64,000 nucleotides of DNA. Source: Alligator mississippiensis. Taxonomy: Eukaryota; Chordata; Crocodylia; Alligatoridae. Location: NCBI RefSeq assembly GCF_030867095.1, contig NC_081829.1, positions 46,063,036 through 46,127,035 on the forward strand. The letters are read 5' to 3'. The translations under genes and the position numbers were made by a program. The notes below the pieces were generated by a model. That model was given only the letters and a program-made list of their open reading frames with translations, had not been told where the DNA came from and ran no database searches. This document shows, piece after piece, positions 10,339-21,659 of this stretch (the stretch's first letter is position 1; every line of letters starts with the position of its first letter).

Positions 10339-12167
10339 TTAGTGTGATACCTGGCATTGTTTTTGCTTGCACAAGTTATCAATATCTGCTGGCACACTTG
10401 ATGTGGTGATGAGGAGTATTCCAGATAAATGTCCATCTGTCAAAAGTGATCTTGATTTTGTTTTTATGTTCTTCATTCTTGAGAAAAGCTGTTCACAGCA
10501 ATACGTGCTGCCAAACAGTGCAATAAACCGAAGTGCATGATTCAATAGATTTGGGAAAGAGTGCCATGTAACATATTGACTATAAAATGTCAGTAGGTCA
10601 TGTTCCGCAAAAGCTCTCTTCAAGGCACCGTTATTTTGGATGTCAATTAGTTCCATTTGGAACGTGTCAGGAGCATCAGTGGTATCCGTTCTAAATGCAT
10701 CTGCATACAGCTTCAACTCATCGTTGTGTTCCCTGAAATCCGCAAATCTTTGTTTGAATTCATCCAGCAGATGGCCAATCAGTGCAGAATATTTGTCATG
10801 GTTCACAGTCTCAGCAATTCTTATTAATAGTATTGTGAAATAGGCAACGTTCTTTTTATTCAACTGTTTCGAAAACAATTCCAGTTTATGAATGAAGAAT
10901 TGGATGTGTTCATACAGTCTTTTGACAAATTGATCCTTCCCTTGTAGTTTTATATTCAAATCTGCAAGATAATTAGTGATGTCAACTAGGAATGCCACGT
11001 CATCCAGCCATACATCATTGTCAATGAAGCTGACATCTTTTCCTTTGTTTGTCATGAAGGTTTTAATTTCGTCAAGCAGTGACCAGAATCTGGCTAGTGT
11101 GGCTGCCCTGCTGAGCCAATGAACTTAGTAGAAGTAAATAACGTCATCATGGTCTGATCCTATCTCAGCAAGAAATGCTTGGAACTGTCTCTGATTAAGC
11201 CCCTTGGACCTTATGAAATTGACTGTAGAAACAATCTTTTCCATCACATGTTTCATCTTCAGGGCTTTTGCACACAGTTGTTCCTGGTGAATGATGGAGT
11301 GATGTGTGATGACATCCTGAGGCACTGACTTGACCAGTAAACCAGACAAATCCTTGTGTTTACCTATCATCGCAGGGGCTCCATCAGTTGTTAGATCACA
11401 GAGTTTGTCCTCTGGAAGATTGAATTTCAACAAGACATGTTTCACTTCATTGAAAATGTCCTGTCCTGTTGTTTTGCCTTTAACTGGACATAAGTTGAGC
11501 AATTCCTCAACAACATGGAATTGTTGAGTTACTCCTTGTACAAAGATTGCCAGTTGAGCGGTATCACTCACATCTGTGCTTTCATCAACCTCCAAGCTGT
11601 AAAACTTGACAGACACTGAGTCTTTTCATCAGTGAATCTTCAATGTTTGATGCCATGTCGTCTACTCTTCTAGGAAAGATGTGATGTGAAAGGCTGACTT
11701 TCTCCACCATTAACTGTTTATCAGGGAATACCACAGATGTAAATATGCCCAAGCAATCTTTCACAAATTCTCCATCGGACAATGGTTTCCCTGTCTCGGC
11801 TATTGCCTCGGATATCAAGAAACTGATCTTGGTTGCTGCCTCAGAATTCTGCCTTGCAGCTTTGAAAAAAGACTGTTGCCTGCTCAGGCTCTGTTTTAGA
11901 GAGTTCACCTGATCAATTCTAATCTGACCTACCAGGCTGTCACATTTCTTTGCATGTTTTGTAGAATAATGTCGCTCCACATTGTACTCCTTGCAGACAG
12001 CTACTTTCTCTTGGCAAATCAGACACAGGATGTGTTCCCATTTTGTTCAATAACAAAAAAATCAGTGGTTCAAATGTCTTTGAAAACTCAACTTTCAGCA
12101 TCAATTTTTCGTTTCCTCTGATTCGCCATTTTTTGAGTGTAGCATAGGCTGTGGCTAATAGAGCCAA
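10339..12167 (-). pseudogene. hAT transposase (GTF2IRD2/Charlie8-like), inactivated
   Basis: Cut-and-paste transposase, read on the minus strand in pieces. An N-terminal BED-type zinc finger is seen around 12040-11945 (CLIC ... HYSTKH) but needs a frame change to join the segment starting at 12167. The region 11980-11585 continues, then another frame shift near 11600 leads to 11616-11125 with FYSLEVDESTDVSD, whose first Asp is the expected catalytic DDE residue, and DLTTDGAPAMIG around the second. An in-frame TAA lies just after 11125 (…VIYFY stop VHWLSRAA). The same frame resumes through 11055-10339, ending in the hAT dimerisation region (FGSTYCCEQLFSRMK, then SGILLITTS). Order and motifs match hAT-Charlie transposases such as the one fused in GTF2IRD2. 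At least two frameshifts and one stop make it a pseudogene. Confidence 0.9.
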
Positions 12168-12249
12168 AATTAATTTTAGTTATAGAAAAACTAGTTTGGC
12201 AGAGACAGGTGAAGTTAAAAACAACTCACCAGTTCAAAATCACCATTTT

Positions 12250-13084
12250 ATTACTATGTAATAATACTGTGGTATCAATATGGACCCCCACCCGTCAGGT
12301 ATAGTCATAATATGTAAGGTACAGCCTGACATGTGCAGGTGCTGCCATCATATGCCAAGTGCAACCTCAAATGCCGATGGGGAGTCAGGGCAGGACTAGG
12401 ACTTTTGTCTCCTGGTACCAGTTCTGGTGTCTCTGTCTCATGGCTAGGGGAGCACAGCCATTACTGGGGTTGGGTCCCATATGGGGAGTGCTGTCAGCTA
12501 GCACCACAGGCCAGTCATTTATTATAACCCAAGACAAACACCCCTTTACACCCTCTGTCCTGGGCCAGAGAGACCCTGCCTGTGCAGCCCTACTTCATGG
12601 TAGCTGCTGGTGGGCAGGGGCAGGAGGGACCCATTCTGCATCCAGCTAGCCACTGTCCCAGAGACTGAAGGGGAGAAAAAAATGGCCTCATATCCCCATC
12701 CCCTGAGCAGCGCACTGCAGCCCCTCACCCGCATGGCCCCATTCACAGTAGTGCCCGGCCACTAGCGCACGCAGCCCCAGCAGCCTCAGCACTGTGAGCC
12801 TGGAGCACGGAATCCGGCAGTCATGCCAGGACGTGTATCATGCCAGTCATGCCAGGATCCTGCCCGCCGAGGCCCGCCCCAGGGCTGCGCTGCTGAGTGC
12901 CTGCGCTAGGCACCACGCCCCGTTCCCCCCCCCTGCGGGTGCTGAGCCTGGTGGGTCCTAGGAGGTGAGCAGGACACCGGGGGCAAGGGGTAGAGCTGGA
13001 GAGAAGTAGAAGCAGGCGCTGTCCCCAGCTCGTCCCGTCAGGCACAGTTGGGGCAGTGGCAGCGGGCCCCGGCACACATGTCTC
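12250..13084. other. GC-rich transposon interior between transposase and CR1
   Basis: Sequence between the transposase 5' side and the CR1 insertion. Open frames on both strands are composition-driven. It could be the hAT 5' region or a further insertion; I could not identify it. Confidence 0.5.
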
Positions 13085-14730
13085 TCACTGGGGTTGTAGA
13101 GAGGCAGCAGCAAGGCGCCAGACTTCCATGTGTAGACCCTGAGATGGTGCAGAGTCACTTGGAAGAACTGGATGCCTTTAAGTCAGCAGGCCCGGATGAG
13201 CTCCATCCAAGGGTGCTGAAGGCACTGGCCGACATCATTGCAGAGCCACTGGCGGGAATATTTGAACACTTGTGGCGCACAGGCCAAGTCCCAGAGGACT
13301 GGAAAAGGGCCAATGTGGTCCCCATTTTCAAGAAGGGGAGGAAGGAGGACCCGGGCAACTATAGGCCAGTCAGTCTCACCTCCATCCTAGGCAAAGTCTT
13401 TGAAAAAATTATCAAGGCTCATATATGCGAGAGCCCGGCAGGACAAATTATGCTGAGGGGAAACCAGCACGGGTTCGTGGCAGGCAGATCGTGCCTGACC
13501 AATCTAGTCTCTTTTTATGACTAGGTTACGAAACGCCTGGACACAGGAGGAGGGGTGGATGTCGTAGACTTAGACTTCAGGAAGGCCTTCGATACGGTAT
13601 CCCACCCCATACTGGTGAACAAGTTAAGAGGCTGTGACTTGGATGACTACACAGTCCGGTGGGTGGCAAATTGGCTGGAGGGTCGCACCCAGAGAGTTGT
13701 GGTGGATGGGTCGGCTTCGACCTGGAAGGGTGTGGGCAGTGGGGTCCTGCAGGGCTCGGTCCTTGGACCGATACTCTTTAATGTCTTCATCAGCGACTTG
13801 GACGAGGGATTCAAATGTACTCTGTCCAAGTTTGCAGATGACACAAAGCTATGGGGAGATGTGGACATGCCGGAGGGCAGGGAACAGCTGCAAGCAGACC
13901 TGGACAGGCTAGACAAGTGGGCAGAAAACAACAGAATGCAGTTCAACAAGGAGAAATGCAAAGTGCTGCACCTCGGGAGGAAAAATGTCCAGCACACCTA
14001 CAGCCTAGGGAATGACCTGCTGGGTGGCACGGAAGTGGAAAGGGATCTTGGAGTCCTAGTGGACTCCAAGATGAACATGAGTCGACAGTGTTACGAAGCC
14101 ATCAGAAAAGCCAATGGCACTTTATCGTGCATCAGCAGATGCATGACAAATAGGTCCAAGGAGGTGGTACTTCCCCTCTATCGGGCGCTGGTCAGACTGC
14201 AGTTGGAGTACTGCGTGCAATTCTGGGCGCCACAGCTCAAGAGGGATGCGGATAACCTGGAGAGGGTCCAGAGAAGGGCCACTCATATGGTTAAGGGCCT
14301 GCAGACCAAGCCCTACGAGGAGAGACTAGAGAAACTGGACCTTTTCAGCCTCCGCAAGAGAAGGTTGAGAGGTGACTTTGTGGCTGCCTATAAGTTCATC
14401 ACGGGGGCACAGAAGGGAATTGGTGAGTATTTATTCACCAAGGCGCCCCCGGGGGTTACAAGAAATAATGGCCACAAGCTAGCAGACAGCAGATTTAGAT
14501 TGGACATTAGGAAGAACTTCTTCACAGTTCGAGTGGCCAAGGTCTGGAATGGGCTCCCAAAGGCGGTGGTGCTCTCCCTTACCCTGGGGGTCTTCAAGAG
14601 GAGGTTAGATAAGCATCTAGCTGGGGTCATCTAGATCCAGCACTCTTTCCTGCCTATGCAGGGGGTCGGACTCGATGATCTATTGACATCCCTTCCGACC
14701 CTAACATCTATGAATCATCTATGATGAGCA
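13085..14730 (+). mobile_element. CR1 LINE, 5'-truncated, inserted in the hAT element
   Basis: Retains the reverse transcriptase and C-terminal part of CR1 ORF2, then the 3' UTR with GGGGGTCGGACTCGATGATC and CCTTCCGACCCTAACATCTATGA. It lies in the opposite orientation to the transposase around it, and it must be younger than the hAT insertion. The tail ATCTATGAATCATCTATGAT is the short octamer-type repeat expected of CR1, with no poly(A). Confidence 0.95.
13087..14634 (+). pseudogene. CR1 ORF2 reverse transcriptase fragment with one internal stop
   Basis: Non-LTR reverse transcriptase that would copy LINE RNA into DNA at the target site. The frame holds SAGPDELHPRVLK, then VPIFKKGRKEDPGNYRPVS, NQHGFVAGRSC, LDFRKAFDTVSH (RT motif with catalytic Asp), GSVLGPILFNVFISDL, and the catalytic FADDTKLWGD. 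The conserved C-terminal stretch RRLRGDFVAAYKF and RLDIRKNFFTVRVAKVWNGLP follows, with the stop at 14632-14634. One in-frame TAG at 13522-13524 interrupts it, just before VTKRLD; the same frame is open on both sides. In other CR1 copies this position is usually Trp, so a single TGG to TAG change is the likely cause (family knowledge). The endonuclease domain is missing through 5' truncation. Otherwise the frame is intact for over 1.5 kb, indicating a young copy. Confidence 0.93.
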
Positions 14731-14835
14731 TGGCCCAGCGGGAGTGATCACCTCCCCTCCCCCACCCACCTGTCCCAAGTGAGGGACCTTGGGCCAGAGA
14801 AGGTGGCTTGTTGGGCCGCATGTCGGACAAGCCTG

Positions 14836-14843
14836 ATCTATAC
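14836..14843. repeat. Right target-site duplication of the hAT element
   Basis: ATCTATAC, identical to 9510-9517, directly after the terminal CAAGCCTG. Confidence 0.95.
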
Positions 14844-15588
14844 CTATACCAAATGGTTTGTTGACTTACTATTTAGGAAGAATTAGTTTAATGACTTTTG
14901 AGTGTAGCGCAATAGCATCTGGGTATTAATTAAAAATAATGAAAACGTACAGTCTACAAAAGGTGTCCAGAACGTGTAGTCTAGTAACCCTGAATAAATC
15001 TGGAGAAGCTGGACATACAATACATATTTTTTAAAAGTCTTACACTAGCTATCTTTTAGTTTTTAGTGCTGTCGCGCAGTATTTTAAAAAATAATATTTA
15101 TTCTTCATTTGCTTTCTTCTTTGTCATACCCCTAAACAGGTATTTGAATGATGTATGCACAAGTATAGTGCATAATAATTAAATTCCTTATATATTTCTA
15201 ATACATTTGACAATGTATCACCTAGGTAATGAATAACTGTATTTTGAAAAGTTTAATAGGTACAGTGTTGTTGACAATATTTTATTACTTTCTTTCTTAC
15301 CTTTCTTTGGAATATGATAGAAGATTAGATTGTGTTTGCAAGAAAAAGATCACTTTACCTCCCTGCACCCTTTGGTGGAAAAGAAACAAAAAGACCAAAA
15401 ACCCAGTTTTCATTTTTGTTCAGCCTTAACAGGTGGGACCCATTTTGGATTCAGTAAACACTTCCTTTTAAAAGACTGATATTCTTTGTCATGAGTTAAA
15501 AAGAATGTATTTTAATTTTAGATGCATTAAAAAGTACATTGCTTTGTACTGCTTCAGGGAAGAGGCAGAATACTTTGGGTTGAGAATC
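14844..15588. other. Gene-free intron sequence
   Basis: AT-rich, no coding or repeat signal recognised. Confidence 0.6.
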
Positions 15589-15596
15589 TTGTAGCC

Positions 15597-15880
15597 CAGT
15601 GGTTCTCAAGTGTTTTTGTACCAGGACCCATTTGTAAACATGGATGGCCAGTCTTGACCCAGTGTGTGGGGTGGGGGGCATGGGGGGCACCAAGCAGCCC
15701 CTTGCAGGCTGGAACTCTGCCAGCCTGCAAGGGAAAAGGCACGGTTTCCCACATTTTTCTCCTTTAAAGGAAAACCAATTTTTAAAGTTTGTTGATCCAT
15801 TTTTAAAGTTAGTTTGTGACTCTTTCATATATTCTTGTGACCCACTTTTGGGTTGTGACCCACGGGGTTGAGAGATGCTG
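15597..15880. mobile_element. hAT-type MITE with CAGTGGTTCTCAA ends
   Basis: The left end CAGTGGTTCTCAAGTG pairs with the right end GTTGAGAGATGCTG (reverse complement CAGCATCTCTCAAC). Flanks TTGTAGCC (15589-15596) and CTGTAGCC (15881-15888) match at 7 of 8 bases. GGACCCATTTGTAAAC and TTGTGACCCACGGGG inside are typical of this Charlie-derived class. Non-coding. Confidence 0.85.
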
Positions 15881-15888
15881 CTGTAGCC

Positions 15889-17454
15889 CATAGAAATCTG
15901 CTGTTTGTCACTCTGGGCTTATACTTAAATGCACATTGTCTTGAAGTAGAAGGTAAGCTGTGGACCCAGGAGATCTTGAAATGGTTCAGTGCTGATCATG
16001 ACTTGATACGTTAATTTACTTAGAGTACAATCATAGGGATTTCCTACCTGGATTTATTTTCTAGTGCAAATTAACCCTTTTTTGGCCATGTACAGGGCTA
16101 TTCCACAAAAAGTGCCGATTAAAGCATGATTGACTGTTGTTCAGGCAGTACTTATAAGAATAATTAAAACTAATATGAAGCATTCATATGAACTGCCCCT
16201 GGGTGGATCTAGGATTTTGAAAAGTGGGGGATGGGGGCTGTTGCAGGTGCTGCAGTGCATAATTTTTCTCTAATTAGGAGCCTACGGCTAAATTAAGATC
16301 CAAGCAAAAACAAGTTTACTGAGTTGGAAGGTTGGCTGCTAGCTCTGGGTGGGGTAGGCGGGCATTTGGTGCTGGAGGAGTATAGTTGTTACCACTCACC
16401 CCCACAGAAATCCCCCATGACCTCCACGTGCCCCTTGCTGCCTTTTATGCATTGTCTCTGCCACCTCAAGTGCCCCCTGGCCCCACTCTTTCCATGGTTA
16501 TATCCCCACTTTTAGCCCTGCTCCATTGTATCACAGCCCATCTTGTGCATCTCACTGAGTTCTATCCTGTCTCCTCACTGCCCCCATGAGTCCAGTGTAC
16601 CCTACACAGACTTAATCCCATGATGCCCCTGCCCCCCTGACTCTCCACCATCCCTCTCACAATCCACTGAGCCCTGCCCTGCCACTATGAGCATTTGCAC
16701 CCCTACATCCCCCAGACCTTCCTCACCCACAATCCTTCTTGTGCCCAACCCCTTCACACCCCATTTCACCCCCACAGACCTCACAATCCTCCCCAACCTT
16801 AAATTTCATCTTCCTCTCACACTTCCCTGCCCCATAACACCCTAGACAATCAGCACACACTCCTCTACTCCCAACCCCACAAAAAGCTCCTTGTTGTCTG
16901 TGATCCCTTACCCTCAAATCCCCTCTCAAACAATTCTCCCTTCCCCTTATGACCTTCAACCATAGTGCAGGTGGGGACAGGGCTGTAACTTCCTCCCTAC
17001 CCCTCTCTGGTATGCCCACAGCTGGCCTCCACTGCCTTCCACCCTCAAAATATGAACAGTTGGGATTAGGGGATGACTTGCTTCAGTCACTTGCAGTACC
17101 CCTACCCAGGGATACCAACTCCTCTGGTTCTACCCATGCCCAGCTTTGTGCTGCTCTGGTTGTATAACTGGTTCAACCTTCCATAGCCTCCTCATCTCCT
17201 GCAATTAATAACCTAGGAAAGGGTCACTGCGCTTACTTACCTCTTAGTGTCACCTTTGCAGCTCCCTCTGGCTTCTGAACAGTATACCACAGCCAACAAA
17301 CAGCTAGGCATGCCTTCATCTCTGCCTGTCCACTCCCTGCTTCTGTCTTGTTATGGGTTCAAATCCCCTAGTAACCAAGCCAGCCACAGGTTCCTAGGTG
17401 GCAGCACACGTTTACTGGACATGCTTGAGGGTGAGCAGAGAAGCATTACCAGCA
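15889..17454. other. Gene-free stretch, C-rich between 16380 and 17150
   Basis: About 700 bases around 16400-17120 are strongly C/T-biased on the + strand (many CCCC, CTCC and CACCCC words). This looks like a decayed low-complexity or GC-rich repeat. Open frames there are composition artefacts. Confidence 0.5.
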
Positions 17455-17462
17455 GTAGATAA

Positions 17463-18016
17463 TAGGCCTGTGCGAAGCAGCTAGAATTTGCTTCGGATTT
17501 GGATTCGACCAATTCTGGAGACAGTGATTCGAGTTGGTGATTTGAAGCACTATCCCGAATTGATTCAGCTGAATCTGATATGGAGATTTGGCTGCTGCCA
17601 AATCTCTGAATTGGACAGGCCCCATCCCCTACCCACACTCTCAGCACCATCAATGACTGTTCTGCCTGGCCTCAGCTCAGGCGGGGGGGGAGATGATCCC
17701 TGCTGCCACACACTGCATGGGGGGCTTTGCCACGAGCCCCCATCCCCTGCCTGCTCTCCCATGCTCCCCCTGTGGCTGCCCCACCCGGCCCCAGCTCCCG
17801 GTTCTTAAAAAACAAAAGCCCCGAGCTAACTGGCTCCTGTCAGGTGGTGGTGGGGCAATCCCTGCTACCCCACACTGCCCTGCTCTGCATGGGGGGCTCT
17901 GCCATGAGTCCCCAGAAGCCTCAACAGCCATTGCAACAGCCAGTGAGTGGGTGCTTTTTTTAAAGAACTGGGAGCTGGGGTCAGGTGGGGCAGCCATTGG
18001 GGGGGGGGGGGGGGGG
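17463..18016. mobile_element. MITE of the TAGGGCTGTG family, copy 2, right end lost or diverged
   Basis: Begins TAGGCCTGTGCGAAGC and shows the same GGATTTGGATTCG and GACAGTGATTCGA wording as copies 1 and 3. The matching right end is not recognisable. The body holds two diverged tandem units sharing GGGGGGCTxTGCCAxGAG (near 17722 and 17890) and ends in an 18-base G tract at 17999-18016. Confidence 0.6.
17999..18016 (+). repeat. Poly(G) tract, 18 bases
   Basis: Uninterrupted run of G at the end of MITE copy 2. Confidence 0.9.
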
Positions 18017-19732
18017 CTGTGTATTCATTTTGAAAATAACTGACATTTAAATATTCAGATGCCTGTGTGATTGGTACTGATGTAAACTCTTAATATTTCG
18101 AAGCAGTTCTTAAGAAAAAATATAATTATAAGCAATACTTTCCTGTACTTATTCCTATAGAATATCCTGTTTTAAAGAAATACTTTACATAAAACATTAT
18201 CCTTTTTACCACATTGTTGATACTGTCAGTCACAGGCAATTATTGACTTAATAATAGTTTTCTCTTTGAAATGTCTAATGTTCAGGTCAAGCTGAGAGTG
18301 GGGTTGAAAGCTCATTCTTTCCTGCAAGAGTGAGGAACTAGCTCACAATTTTTCATTAGGAAGAACAGATTCCACATCCTCTCCCTTTCCCTCTCCCTTT
18401 CTCTCTATGAGGTTTAAAATGTTCCTCTACTAAAACCTGATTTTACTTATGAATGCATAAAATAATGTAGATAAAGGCATCATTGTGTGGTAACTGGAAC
18501 CTAGTTAGCATATTTACATTTGGTGTTAATATGCATATAGCAGAAAAGGTTTTAGTTATTTTTCAAGCTTTCAAATCCCAAAAGTGCTAAATTGACTATT
18601 CTATAAAAATAAATATATGAAATGGATTTATGTGAATTGTAGTTTTAAAAATGTTCTTGAATTCCATTGTTAACAATTGTAATAATATCGCATTCTCAAA
18701 TTTCACTGTTTTTTAAGTAGTACAGCAGACTATCATGGTTTGGCATGAACTACCAAATTAAATATTGCTGGCTTGTACATTCCTGTTAGTTATAATATAA
18801 TCTTTACCTCCATTGGAAAATATGCCTGTTCTGAGTATTTATTTCAAGCTGTTTGGCTTCATGCCTGCCTGTTGTTTAACAGTAAAACATGCTTGCTTAT
18901 TTTCAGATCTTTGTGGAAGAATTAATGGGTCCAAATTGGTATGTCCATCTTGAACTCTCAATAGTTGTTTGCATGTCTTTTAACCTAAATATCAAGTGTG
19001 AAATCTTCATTAGCATACTCTCTAGTTTTGCACATATGAGTCCTAATTAATATGTTGTCTGATATTTCAGTGCTTCCCATTCAATTAAGTATTTTAGTTC
19101 AAGGAACCATCTATATGCTTAAATATTCAAACATAATGGTTTATTTTTTGAGACACAGCCTATTGAAGTCAATAGCAATTTTTATAGTGACTTCAGATGG
19201 TTTGAATCAGTCCATTACATACTTTATAGCACTTTTAAAGTTGGAAATATGTTGCAGAAAAGTAGTCTTCTTTCCATTTTAGGTCTGATAGTAATACTAG
19301 GCATTCACTTATTCCATGTAGATCCACATGTTGGTGTCTCACAAGGTTGATGAAGAAACCAAATCTATAGCTGCATTTTTGGTAACTTTTTAATGTAAAA
19401 TTCTCTTGTCCCTGGCTGCTGTCCCCCTCTGTGATCTTGTATTTGTATGGAATAGCAGACATGGACCCCCCCCCCCCCCCATCAACATTTAAAGAAATCT
19501 TTTGGGGTTTCATATTGAAGCTTTCTGAAATTAGAATTTTTAAAGGAAAAAAAAATATTTTAAGCATATCAAATTTTATGGAATACATGTGAAATAATTT
19601 ATATATGTTTGTATGGACAAATTTACTTTTAAAGTGGTACATACAATGTAAAGTATATGAAGATCTTTTTTAGAAGTTGGTTTGTGTGAATGTTGAATTT
19701 TAACAGATGTTGGATTTTGCATTCCATCTTAG
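18017..19732. other. AT-rich intron with one exon-like segment
   Basis: No recognised gene or repeat, apart from a C tract at about 19466-19480 and the exon-like segment at 18907-18938 listed separately. Confidence 0.55.
18907..18938 (+). other. Exon-like segment 1 (hypothetical)
   Basis: Preceded by TGCTTATTTTCAG and followed by GTATGT. It is 32 nt long. Entered in phase 1 (as left by BICC1 exon 1) it reads LCGRINGSKL and leaves phase 0. I know of no homologue. This may be chance. Confidence 0.15.
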
Positions 19733-19765
19733 GATCATCAGAAAGTAGGGCTGGAGTATACCTCA

Positions 19766-20253
19766 TGGCGGCATCCACATGGGCATGGATGTTTGGTTTC
19801 CTGGGGACAGCTAGCAGTGGGATACCTTGTGCTGCTATTAGTTGTCCCTGGGGAGCACCTATGCCATGAGCCCTCTGGCTCATGGCAGGTTACCCTGGGT
19901 GGGGTAGGAGAGGCTGGGAACAGCAGTCAGCTGGCCCCAGCAGCCTTATCTGGGGTTCTGGGGACCTCCTCGGGCTGCAGCAGCAGCGATCCTGCCGCTT
20001 GGAGCCTGACTGGCAACTGGAGTGTGGCTCCAGGCAGGCTCTGGTTTTGAGTGGTGCACCCTGCCCCTGCGTGAACTCTGCTTTTTTCTTTTTTGCGCAG
20101 GTTTCTTTGATCCTTGGATATCCAGGGGTCAACCCTCCCCCCCCCCCAGCCCCCACGTTGCTCCCTTGCAACGCGGAGAGCAGATGAATGTGTGGTATGT
20201 GGCAGTGCAGTGCCATATACTGCACAGCTTCAGTCATCTGGATGTGACCCATG
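19766..20253. mobile_element. MITE inserted in the CR1 3' UTR
   Basis: The boundaries are set by the interruption of CR1 sequence. The ends ATGGCGGCATCCACATG and (reverse complement of the right end) CATGGGTCACATCCAG are imperfect inverted repeats. The interior is GC-rich with a C tract at about 20139-20148. Non-coding; superfamily not determined. Confidence 0.6.
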
Positions 20254-20900
20254 AGGTCACCTAGTCTAGCACTCTGCTCAAGATGGGATCATCCCTCATT
20301 AAAACATCCCAGTTGAGTGTCTGTCTAACCTTTTCTTGAAAATTTAAAGGAATGGAAATTCCTTTGCTTCTCTAGGTAGCCTATTCCAGTATTTAACCAC
20401 TCATATAAGCAGAAACTTTTTCCTCATCTCCAGCTTAAATTTCCTCTGCTGCAACTTGAGGCCATTGCTTCTGGTCCTGTCCCTAAAAGCCACAGAAAAA
20501 AAATTATCTCCATCTTCCATATAATGGAAGGTTCTTAGAGGAGATTCCATATAATGGAATGCCTTTCAGGTATTTGAAGACTCTTATTGAATCCTCAATA
20601 AGTCTTCTCTTCTTCAGTCTAAAGTATGCTAGTTCTTTCAGCTTTTCCTCATAAGTCAGTCTTCCCAAGCCTCTAATCATTTTTTGTGGCTCTCTCTCTA
20701 GGTGCTTTCCAATTTGTTCAAATCCTTCTTGAAGTGTAGGGCCCAAAACTGGGCACAATACTTCAGGTGAGGCCTCAGTGGTGCTGTATAGCATGGAAGA
20801 ATTGGTTCCCTATGTCTGTAAGTTATGCACCTGTTAATATAACCCAGTCTTGGCTTTTTTTGCAACAGGAGCACACTGGTGGTTCATATTCAACTGGTGA

Positions 20901-21659
20901 GACACTGTGAAGCAGGCCATATTCGATTCGGATTTGGCCCAATTTGGGGGACAGTGATTTAATTCATTGATTTGGATCACTGTCCCGATTCGATTTGGCC
21001 GAATCTGAATCTGAAGTTTTTAATCTGATTCGGAGAATCAACGATTCGGCCATAGACACAGCTTCAAAATCTTTTCTGTACATACCTCGAGGTACCAGGC
21101 GCAGCTCATGAATGCTGAGATGGTGAGGTGAATGGAGTGTCCCACAGGAATGCGGGGAGGGCCCCTACGTGCTTGGCGGTGGATCTGGAAGTGGACCTAA
21201 GTCCCCCCAGCATGCCCCTCCAGCTCAGTGATTGGCCACGGGGGGACCCTGGGTGCCCCCCCCCCCCCAGACTCAGGAGGTATGCCAAGCGGGGGGGCAA
21301 AGCGGGGGGGTCCCCTGTGTGCTCCTTGGCGGACCTGGAAGTGGACCAGAACTGCTTCTGGTCCAATTCAGTTCTGGTTGAATTCTAGGTACTCCCCCCC
21401 CCCTCCCCCCCGCACTTCTGTGGGACTCTTCATCCGCCCCACCATTTCAACTTTCATGAGCCACCTGGTACCTTGAGTTATGTAGAAAAAACACAAAGCT
21501 GTGTCTATGGCTGAATCATTGAATCTCTCTGAATCAATTTGGAGGTTTCCGATTCGATTTGGAGAGATTAAAGGGCCTCCTGAATCTATTCGGATTCGGA
21601 GATTTGGCCACCAAATGTCTGCCAAATGGAATTGGTGAAAGAAGCTTCACACAGCCCTA
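20901..21659. mobile_element. MITE of the TAGGGCTGTG family, copy 3
   Basis: The right end GAAGCTTCACACAGCCCTA is well preserved; the left end reads GACACTGTGAAGCAGGCC. It carries the family GATTCGG arms around a GC-rich centre. It sits inside the CR1 of 19733-21830, so it is younger than that LINE. Target duplication decayed (ACTGGTGA against ACTTGCAG). Confidence 0.8.

Larger units (their letters stand above)
9518..14835 (-). mobile_element. Complete hAT-Charlie DNA transposon with a nested CR1
   Basis: The left terminus CAGGTGTGTCCAACCTTTTT and right terminus GGCCGCATGTCGGACAAGCCTG (reverse complement CAGGCTTGTCCGACATGCGG) are imperfect inverted repeats. The perfect duplication ATCTATAC flanks them. 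Inside lies a minus-strand transposase of the GTF2IRD2/Charlie8-like group. The 5.3-kb span includes an inserted CR1 of about 1.65 kb, so the original element was roughly 3.7 kb. The perfect duplication argues for fairly recent insertion, although the transposase is already inactive. Confidence 0.93.

Noticed and set aside
12250..13080. Open frames of 60-100 codons on both strands
   Set aside because: GC-rich transposon interior, no protein signature.
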